From: Baffinella frigidus
Taxonomy: Eukaryota; Cryptophyceae; Cryptomonadales; Baffinellaceae
Assembly: GCA_026770585.1 (NCBI GenBank)
Contig: MU646739.1
Span: 120,079-131,162 of the forward strand
Direction: 5' to 3'
DNA: 11,084 bases
The translations under genes and the position numbers were made by a program. Shown piece after piece: positions 7,231 to 11,084 of the stretch (positions are counted from its first letter, which is position 1; each line of letters begins with the position of its first letter). Below the pieces are notes generated by a model. That model searched no databases and was not told the origin of the DNA. It saw only the letters and a list, made by a program, of their open reading frames with translations.

Positions 7231-7251
7231 CCTTCCTAGCCCGCTGTGTGG
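7231..7251 (+). repeat. CGCTGTGTGG boundary motif, copy 1
   Basis: The phrase CCTTCCTAGCC followed by CGCTGTGTGG matches 8164-8184 and 10608-10628 in the same orientation. Sequence after the motif differs in each case, as expected for the end of a repeat or element. Confidence 0.6.
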
Positions 7252-7324
7252 TTTGGCACTGTTGACTAAAAGCTCGTGAATTTGTACCAAAGTTGACTAA
7301 AAGTAGCTGCCTCGTCAAGGTACC

Positions 7325-7359
7325 CGTCGAAGTGGTCGCCCCCCTGCAGACCACGCCAG
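7325..7359 (+). repeat. 42-bp dispersed repeat, copy 2 (shortened)
   Basis: Starts CGTCGAAGTGGTCGCC and continues CCCCTGCAGACCACGCCAG, lacking the AGG present in the other copies. It follows a stretch in which GTTGACTAAAAG occurs twice (7261-7272 and 7292-7303). Confidence 0.8.
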
Positions 7360-7514
7360 AGTGTTAGAAGGGGTTGCCAAAAGTCAACCCCCCGGAAGGA
7401 CTAAGGGAAATTGGTCCACTTTTGTCATAGTTCGGCGGTCAAATCAGCGTTCCGGCGTGGGAGGACACGCTGGGATTTACATTTACGGTTGAGAGACTCA
7501 GGGTTGGCTCCTTT

Positions 7515-7659
7515 TCATCTCGGAAGATAACTGAATCAGTTCCTTTTCAATAGGAGGTTGACTAGGAGAAATTAGCTCGGGCATAGTAAACTTAATTAGG
7601 CGTCCTAATTAAATGAGAACCGCTAATTAGAGAACTGATCCAGTTATCTTTCGAGATGA
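7515..7659 (-). mobile_element. CATCTCG-family MITE, copy 2 (145 bp)
   Basis: Ends TCATCTCGGAAGATAACTG (7515) and its near-complement finishing CGAGATGA (7659) have arms of about 29 bp with few mismatches. The whole element is the reverse complement of the 5610-5749 family member, with better preserved termini. Its right end lies directly against the ACTGGTCGCC start of a 42-bp repeat copy, which appears to have been cut by the insertion. Confidence 0.85.
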
Positions 7660-7660
7660 T

Positions 7661-7696
7661 ACTGGTCGCCCCCCTGCAGAGGACCACGCCAGGTCA
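7661..7696 (+). repeat. 42-bp dispersed repeat, copy 3 (5' end lost)
   Basis: Begins ACTGGTCGCC immediately after the MITE at 7515-7659 and runs to CCACGCCAGGTCA. The missing first bases suggest that the MITE inserted into this repeat. Confidence 0.85.
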
Positions 7697-7950
7697 CATG
7701 CCAAAATCTGCACGTTTTTTCATTGTACTACACGATCTACAAGTAAAGTGGATTCTACCCGAGAAACGCGCCAAAAGTGATGGGAATTGGAGCTGTTTGC
7801 CGCCGGATTTTTTAAAATCTGTACGTCGAACTGGTTGTTCCCCTGTACGTCAAACTGGCCGAATTTTAAAAATCGGTACCACGATCAGCCATCATAACAC
7901 TTTTAGCGCGAACGAGTGTGTGTGAAAAAGAAAGTTATGACCTGGCGTGG
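7684..7950. repeat. 13-bp perfect inverted repeats enclosing 241 bp
   Basis: CCACGCCAGGTCA (7684-7696) and its exact complement TGACCTGGCGTGG (7938-7950) enclose AT-rich sequence. Inside, CGTCGAACTGG and CGTCAAACTGG recur (7824 and 7848). An 89-codon open frame across it has no domains. This may be a small element or only two copies of a dispersed motif in opposite orientation. Confidence 0.5.
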
Positions 7951-8163
7951 AACGCTGGAACGTACATTCAATCTCATCTCGGACCACACCAGAATCTGTC
8001 CGCATGAAAAGGCGTAAGATATCATTTGATGCCTACCAAGAGATTTTTGACGGATTCTGACCAAGAATCAGTTCAAGATATCTGTAGAACTAGCCTATGC
8101 CCCAACGGTATTGCATACCGTAGGGTCATACGGATGATCAACTTGCGAGGTATTCACGAAACC

Positions 8164-8184
8164 GCTTCGTAGCTCGCTGTGTGG
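8164..8184 (+). repeat. CGCTGTGTGG boundary motif, copy 2
   Basis: GCTTCGTAGCT followed by CGCTGTGTGG directly abuts the polymerase-like fragment that begins at about 8184. Upstream, ACGGTAT/ATACCGT (about 8105-8121) forms a small hairpin, and TACCGTAGGGTC (8116-8127) is the complement of 7145-7156, linking this segment to that around copy 1. Confidence 0.6.
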
Positions 8185-8417
8185 ATTTATCGGAATGTGG
8201 AAAAGACAATCCTGTTTATGATGAAACCAATACAAAGGTTGTTGGTAAATTTAAAGATGAATGCGGTGATAACATCATGAGTCAATTTGTAGGTAGCCTA
8301 TCGCCCAGACGCAGCAATTCCCTCAAGACAGAAGCTTGGTTTCAAAAGGTCTCTGGGCTTCAGGAATTCGCTTGTCAAAAGGTCTTTTCGTTGAAGGAAT
8401 GCGATTGTCCGAACTAG
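8181..8417 (+). pseudogene. Family-B DNA polymerase-like fragment, probably a relic
   Basis: The frame opens with GTG, not ATG, and is also open back to 8124, so 8181 is not a credible eukaryotic start. Residues 2-38 contain, in order, DLSE, NPVYDETNTKVVGKFKDE and FVG. From memory of the family, a hydrophobic-D-S segment, a TN.KV.GKFKDE box and an FVGL.PK box recur in the C-terminal part of family-B DNA polymerases carried by virus-like and selfish elements of eukaryotes. After FVG the similarity fades: LSPRRS may correspond to the L.PK..S part, with one extra codon. The last 40 residues come partly from short direct repeats (CAAAAGGTCT twice). A full polymerase has many hundreds of residues and none of its catalytic motifs are here. 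Its GAT..AAA..GTT codon use is more AT-rich at third positions than the putative exon near 10.7 kb. Confidence 0.5.
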
Positions 8418-8439
8418 TCCTCGTAGGACCCTACGAGGA
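8418..8439. repeat. Perfect 10-bp-arm palindrome
   Basis: TCCTCGTAGG (8418-8427) and CCTACGAGGA (8430-8439) with a 2-nt centre. The first arm plus ACCC recurs at 8534-8547. It lies immediately after the stop of the polymerase-like frame. Confidence 0.85.
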
Positions 8440-8443
8440 TCCT

Positions 8444-8518
8444 AAGAGAGCTAAGGAATTAGCTCTCTTGGTTGAAGGAATTAGCTCTCTTAGTTGAAGG
8501 AGTGACCCCTCTTAGTTT
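8444..8518. repeat. 22-bp tandem repeat with overlapping hairpin
   Basis: Units start at 8453, 8475 and 8497: AAGGAATTAGCTCTCTTGGT plus TG, a near-identical second unit and a diverged third. AAGAGAGCTAA (8444-8454) pairs perfectly with TTAGCTCTCTT (8459-8469) around a 4-nt loop. The array may extend back into the GAAGGAATGCGATTG phrase at the end of the polymerase-like frame. Confidence 0.8.
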
Positions 8519-8558
8519 GGAGGAATTACCTCATCCTCGTAGGACCCATTGAGGCTTG

Positions 8559-8582
8559 CGTCTCCGAACTCCAGCGGAGACG
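8559..8582. repeat. Hairpin CGTCTCCG/CGGAGACG
   Basis: Perfect 8-bp arms (8559-8566 and 8575-8582) with an 8-nt loop, shortly before the telomere-like array. It has no following T-run, so there is no reason to call a terminator. Confidence 0.75.
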
Positions 8583-8604
8583 TGAAGCGGCTGATGGGAG
8601 GGGG

Positions 8605-8731
8605 TATGGTTTAAGGTTTATGGTTTAAGGTTTATGGCTTATGGTTTAAGGTTTATGGTTTAAGGTTTATGGTTTATGGTTTATGGTTTATGGCTTATGG
8701 CTTATGGTTTATGGTTTATGGTTTAGGGTTT
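8605..8731. repeat. Telomere-like heptamer array (TTTATGG/TTTAGGG type)
   Basis: About 18 heptamers, mainly TTTATGG with TTTAAGG and CTTATGG variants, closing in a true TTTAGGG. This is the complementary orientation to the array at 2698-3652. It runs straight into a GGGGGGGAGGCAGGG segment shared with 9234-9282. Confidence 0.9.
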
Positions 8732-8768
8732 GGGGGGGAGGCAGGGAGGGGGGTCAGTGTTCTGCTTC
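8720..8768 (+). repeat. Composite repeat module A, copy 1
   Basis: GGTTTAGGGTTT, a G-run, GAGGCAGGGAGGGGGGTCAG and TGTTCTGCTTC. It matches 9234-9282 with few differences. Downstream come CTTCACACGCCGCT (8765-8778, again at 9530-9543) and an ACGT-rich tandem array, so the two copies belong to a larger shuffled repeat. Confidence 0.85.
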
Positions 8769-8778
8769 ACACGCCGCT

Positions 8779-8838
8779 GTCTATATACGTATGTGTGCGT
8801 CTATATACGTATATGTGCGTCTGTATACGTATGTGTGT
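8779..8838. repeat. 20-bp tandem repeat, three units
   Basis: Exact 20-bp periodicity (8779, 8799, 8819), consensus GTCTATATACGTATGTGTGC. Overlapping open frames on both strands (IRMCA/TYVCVY types) come from this repeat. Confidence 0.9.
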
Positions 8839-8843
8839 TATGC

Positions 8844-8877
8844 GCTGATGCATCAGCGGGGAGCATTCGCATGAGGG
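8844..8877. repeat. 14-bp palindrome and 27-bp dispersed repeat
   Basis: GCTGATGCATCAGC (8844-8857) is a perfect palindrome. The overlapping segment starting CATCAGCGGGGAGCATTCGC (8851-8877) recurs at 9809-9835 with one mismatch in 27. Confidence 0.85.
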
Positions 8878-8883
8878 ACGGTT

Positions 8884-8936
8884 GGCAACGCGGTATGCAC
8901 ATGCACACATACGTATATGTGTGCATATGTACGTAT
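8884..8936 (+). repeat. Composite repeat module B, copy 1 (53 bp)
   Basis: Begins GGCAACGCGGTATGC and continues with ACACATACGTATATGTGT, itself palindromic. It matches 9358-9410 at all but two positions. Relative to module A the spacing is about 115 bp in copy 1 and 75 bp in copy 2, with different DNA between. Confidence 0.9.
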
Positions 8937-9233
8937 CCCTTATGTGCCTGCGACGTCCTGAGACGTCAAAAGGCTCAAATGTCAACTTTGGCATTTTCTA
9001 ATTAGGCCGCCTCTTAATGGAAAATTATGAAAAAAACACCAGCTTGTCAGGCTCGCTAAGCTGAACAAATTGAGTAATTGGTGCTCAACGAATTGAGAAA
9101 TTCCTGATTTATGAGACCCGGAAAACCGTCCTCCGCTAAATTGGAATCCCTAGACCTGATTCCTGCTAAAAAAAATGATCACGTACCTTTTTCGGCAGAT
9201 AAGGGATATACACATATACGTACATATACTACC
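8937..9233. other. Spacer without a gene
   Basis: About 300 bp of mixed, partly AT-rich sequence with short A-runs (near 9029 and 9168). A 175-codon plus-strand open frame begins at 9111, but beyond residue 50 it consists of repeat-derived sequence and its start has no recognisable protein, so it is not called. Confidence 0.5.
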
Positions 9234-9282
9234 GGTTTAGGGTTTAGGGGGGAGGCAGGGAGGGGGGTCAGTGCTCTGCCTC
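9234..9282 (+). repeat. Composite repeat module A, copy 2
   Basis: Second copy of 8720-8768, preceded by ACGTACATATACTACC, which matches the 30-bp tandem unit found downstream. It begins with GGTTTAGGGTTTAGGG, two intact telomere heptamers. Confidence 0.85.
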
Positions 9283-9318
9283 GTAGGCAGGAAGGGGGGT
9301 GTTTGGGGGGTCAGAAGG

Positions 9319-9358
9319 GGGGTCAGAACAGTGTTCTGACCCCACTGTCAGAACACTG
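9319..9358. repeat. Two overlapping, mutually exclusive hairpins
   Basis: GGGGTCAGAACA (9319-9330) pairs with TGTTCTGACCCC (9332-9343). The same middle segment, read as CAGTGTTCTGAC (9329-9340), also pairs perfectly with GTCAGAACACTG (9347-9358) across a 6-nt loop. All pairings are perfect 12-bp stems. Upstream, GGGGGGTCAG also occurs at about 9305-9314. Confidence 0.85.
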
Positions 9359-9410
9359 GCAACGCGGTATGCATATGCACACATACGTATATGTGTACAT
9401 ATGTACGTAT
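9358..9410 (+). repeat. Composite repeat module B, copy 2 (53 bp)
   Basis: Matches 8884-8936 with two differences and leads directly into the ACGT-rich tandem array. Confidence 0.9.
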
Positions 9411-9424
9411 ATACACATATACGC

Positions 9425-9523
9425 ACATATACTACAATATGTACACATATACGTACATATACTACAATATGTACACATATACCTACATATACTACAATAT
9501 GTACACATATACGTACATATACT
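9425..9523. repeat. 30-bp tandem repeat, 3.3 units
   Basis: Units start at 9425, 9455, 9485 and 9515 (partial), consensus beginning ACATATACTACAATATGTAC. Because 30 is a multiple of three, frames on both strands stay open across it; those THIRTYTTIC-like proteins are therefore artefacts. Confidence 0.95.
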
Positions 9524-9584
9524 GTTCGGCTTCACACGCCGCTCACTGCACCGCTCGGCGCATAGTTCACTCCGAGCCACAAGA

Positions 9585-9709
9585 TTTCAGCTAAGTCAAC
9601 CAGCTCACCTAAGTCAACTTTCCCCTGTTTTCGTTTAGATGGACCCGGGCACCATGGCCGGCATTTGACTTAAGGCGCTGGCTTTCAGGGGGAGTTGACT
9701 TAGGCGAAA
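9585..9709. mobile_element. Foldback element with CTAAGTCAAC termini (about 125 bp)
   Basis: The left side carries two forward copies of the terminus, TTTCAGCTAAGTCAAC (9585-9600) and CACCTAAGTCAACTTTCCCC (from 9606). The right side ends in CAGGGGGAGTTGACTTAGGC plus GAAA (9686-9709), with a second ATTTGACTTAAGGCGCTGG (9663-9681). The termini are therefore doubled on both sides, as in a nested or tandem foldback. CTTAAGTCAA also lies inside the element at 10813-10956, hinting at a shared ancestry. Confidence 0.6.
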
Positions 9710-10150
9710 TGTTCTGACTCCGAGTGTAGTTCCCTAACGCGGGCGTTACCCGACCATGTTGCTGATGCAGAAAGGTAGAGGGGGCCCGTGCGCGTCTTTT
9801 TCGATCAGCATCAGCAGGGAGCATTCGCATGAGGGTTCACACCGAGGCGGGCTCGTCCCGTCTCGGAGGCCCTAGCGGGTGATAACCTGTACTCGATCGC
9901 CAGCGATCGATGGCATGGCATAGCCTATAGGGGACCAACAGTTCCCAACTTGACATGCTGGGGCTGAGCCCGAATGGACGGAGACAGAGCTCGAAGTTGG
10001 TGAGAGGCGCCCCACTTAAGGGATAGCTCTTGTCTCCGAGGCGGGCTCGTCCTTAAGGCTCATGGACGTTTGTATCACTCACCTCAAGGCGCACGGGCCT
10101 ATATTAGGACCTGTATCGAGAGCAATAAAGAAGAAGAATGACGGTTGACA
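9710..10150. other. Spacer with palindromes, no supported gene
   Basis: About 440 bp. Structures: perfect 8-bp palindrome TCGATCGC/GCGATCGA (9893-9900 and 9903-9910), a 17-bp direct repeat CCGAGGCGGGCTCGTCC (9842-9858 and 10036-10052), and an inverted pair GGAGACAGAGCT/AGCTCTTGTCTCC (9980-9991 and 10025-10037). An AATAAA near 10124 is a possible polyadenylation signal but has no gene to serve. Confidence 0.55.
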
Positions 10151-10198
10151 ACTGTCGCCTGGTAGGGCGTACTTGCCCACTGTCGCCTGATAGAGCGT
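10151..10198 (+). repeat. Direct repeat next to a MITE insertion
   Basis: ACTGTCGCCTGGTAGGGCGT (10151-10170) is repeated as ACTGTCGCCTGATAGAGCGT (10179-10198). The second copy runs across the TA and first bases of the MITE at 10193. The 24-bp stretch 10167-10190 also matches 6087-6110 with one mismatch. Confidence 0.7.
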
Positions 10199-10429
10199 TT
10201 GCGGTAATTGTTGTCCATTTTGGACGTACGGTTTCCCCGTTTCCCCGTTTTGAAATTGGACTTATAGGACGTGACAAAGATTGTAAATAGTACCGGAAAC
10301 GCGCTTCTGGTACTATTTAAAACAACACTTTTGTTTTACTACTCGCTCTAAAACCCTATAAGTCTATTTCAAAACGGGGAAACGGGGAAAACGTACGTCC
10401 AAAATGGACAACAATTACCGCAAACGCTC
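10193..10429. mobile_element. GAGCGTTTGC-type MITE, 237 bp, TA-flanked
   Basis: Termini GAGCGTTTGCGGTAATTG and complement, flanked by TA at 10191-10192 and 10430-10431. The arms (10191-10268 and 10355-10431) are about 77-78 bp and nearly identical, with only a few differences. Inside, AAATAGTACC (10285-10294) and GGTACTATTT (10309-10318) form a second hairpin. There is no coding capacity. High arm identity suggests either recent insertion or strong pressure to keep the fold. TA duplication again points to a Tc1/mariner-like parent. Confidence 0.88.
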
Positions 10430-10547
10430 TAGTGACGGGTTCACCGTTTCGCCCTTGTCTGCACACAACGCACCGTAACGCACGGTAACACCCGTATACA
10501 GACACATACACATACATATACTACAACGCACACCGCACTCTTGACTA

Positions 10548-10586
10548 CAGGGGTACCTCGCTCATAAGAAACCGCCCCCCCCCAGG
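10548..10586. mobile_element. CAGGGGTACC-family MITE, terminal fragment
   Basis: Left terminus CAGGGGTACCTCGCTCATAA with the following AGAAACCGCC and C-run, preceded by TA (10546-10547). After AGGAC the family sequence stops, so about two thirds of the element is missing. Confidence 0.85.
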
Positions 10587-10588
10587 AC

Positions 10589-10786
10589 TTAGGGGTTATT
10601 CAAAATCCCTTCGAAGTCCGCTGTGTGGTTAAGCCCAGTGAGGAGGATGCACCTGTTCCAGATCTTGCGGACGTCCAGATCATCTTGAGGTAGGACCACC
10701 GTCTCGACAACCGGGCGCATACTCTCGTAGATCTTCCCGAAGTTCATGCTGTCCGACGTGCCCGGCCTGCCCCCCCACCCACACAT
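10589..10786 (-). CDS. Coding-like minus-strand segment, possible exon of unknown gene
   Basis: An open frame of 65 codons (ATG at 10786; a second ATG at 10747 has A at -3 and is the better start) ends at TAA 10589-10591. The stretch from about 10755 to 10631 looks translated: most third positions are G or C (AAC TTC GGG AAG ATC TAC GAG...), and the peptide includes NFGKIYESMRPVVETVVLPQ, then a DDLDVRKIWNRC stretch. No domain is recognised. Upstream on this strand, TGTGTGGGTGGGGGGGCAG before GCCGGG resembles an intron end, so an exon may begin near 10767. The last residues (HTADFEGILNNP) come from the CGCTGTGTGG boundary motif and MITE-flanking DNA, so the true coding end may be near 10630, making this a broken or spliced gene piece. 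A TA-flanked MITE lies only 27 bp upstream. Confidence 0.35.
   Translation of the reverse strand: MCGWGGRPGTSDSMNFGKIYESMRPVVETVVLPQDDLDVRKIWNRCILLTGLNHTADFEGILNNP
10608..10628 (+). repeat. CGCTGTGTGG boundary motif, copy 3
   Basis: CCTTCGAAGTC followed by CGCTGTGTGG, next to the coding-like segment above. Read on the minus strand it is CCACACAGCG, which contains an intron-acceptor-like CACAG. Confidence 0.6.
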
Positions 10787-10812
10787 CAGAGTTACGTAAA
10801 AACAAACTTTTA

Positions 10813-10956
10813 ACTCAGAAAAGGGATTTTAGAATCCGTTTTCTTAAGTCAATTCCCCTTCAAATATGTCAACTTATGCGTAGAGAAAAGAATAAGTTGA
10901 CGAATTTGTATAGGAATTGACTTAAGAAAACGGATTCTAAAATCGCTTTTCTGAGA
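10813..10956. mobile_element. CTCAGAAAAG-type MITE, 144 bp, TA-flanked
   Basis: Arms of about 64 bp (10814-10877 and 10892-10955) match closely; the shared segment begins CTCAGAAAAGNGATTTTAGA. The loop is 14 nt. TA flanks both ends (10811-10812 and 10957-10958). The near-continuous fold resembles the hairpin at 5122-5299 in size, though the sequences differ. Confidence 0.88.
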
Positions 10957-10958
10957 TA

Positions 10959-11084
10959 AACTTGGTGGAGTATGGATGCGCCGCCCGAGCCGCTACCGAG
11001 TGAGGACGGGACACAATTTTAAAACTTTGACCTGAATCCTGAAGGAAATGGACTTTTAAAATGAAAAGCCAGGACCGGAATCCC
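10959..11084. other. Window end, no gene seen
   Basis: About 125 bp with two TTTTAAAA-type phrases (near 11017 and 11054) that could be the arms of one more foldback element cut by the window edge. No coding evidence. Confidence 0.4.

Noticed and set aside
7656-7925. 89-codon plus-strand frame
   Set aside because: It overlaps a repeat copy and an inverted-repeat segment and has no recognisable protein.
8418-8582. Transcription terminators at the hairpins
   Set aside because: No T-runs follow the stems and the window is eukaryotic in character, so rho-independent terminators are not expected.
9111-9638. 175-codon plus-strand frame and overlapping frames on both strands
   Set aside because: The 20-bp and 30-bp tandem repeats keep several frames open; the proteins are THIRTY/YVCICTY-like repeats and the non-repeat start has no known domain.
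1-11084. tRNA, rRNA or dinoflagellate-type spliced-leader sequences
   Set aside because: I looked for cloverleaf arms with a GGTTCRA box and for a spliced-leader-like 22-mer and found none convincing.

Overview
The window looks like gene-poor nuclear DNA of a eukaryote, most likely an alga or other protist. The evidence is about 950 bp of degenerate CCCTAAA-type (plant/algal-type) telomere-like repeats, many short non-autonomous foldback elements (MITEs) that duplicate TA, several microsatellites, and no bacterial-style operons, ribosome binding sites or tightly packed genes. I cannot name the species. Almost every open frame over 60 codons is explained by repeats or by chance.

Layout. 1-1020: a G-rich edge, then a minus-strand N-terminal coding piece with a clear signal peptide (start at 313). 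Upstream of that start lies an imperfect duplication of about 240-260 bp. 1021-2690: no recognisable gene, only simple repeats and a 56-bp direct repeat. 2698-3652: interstitial telomere-like array in the CCCTAAA orientation. 3689-5919: a dense cluster of foldback elements. It includes one family (termini CAGGGGTACC, TA target duplication, about 117 bp) with an intact copy nested inside another copy, a third copy interrupted by a 101-bp event, and a truncated copy. 5920-8180: more inverted repeats, a GA/GC microsatellite, a three-copy 35-42 bp repeat and an inverted second copy of an AT-rich MITE family. 8181-8417: an open frame whose first half resembles a conserved segment of family-B DNA polymerases carried by selfish elements, probably a relic. 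8418-8600: palindromes and a 22-bp tandem repeat. 8605-8731: a second telomere-like array in the opposite (TTTATGG/TTTAGGG) orientation. 8720-9540: two partial copies of a composite repeat with ACGT-rich tandem arrays. 9585-10956: three further foldback elements, one of 237 bp with nearly identical 77-78 bp arms, and a coding-looking minus-strand segment (10589-10786) wedged between a truncated MITE and an intact one.

No gene set works together here. The biology visible is that of mobile DNA: repeated TA-targeted insertion, self-nesting, and insertion next to scraps of coding sequence, with telomere-like arrays facing outward on each side of the densest part. All family assignments come from reading the sequence alone.
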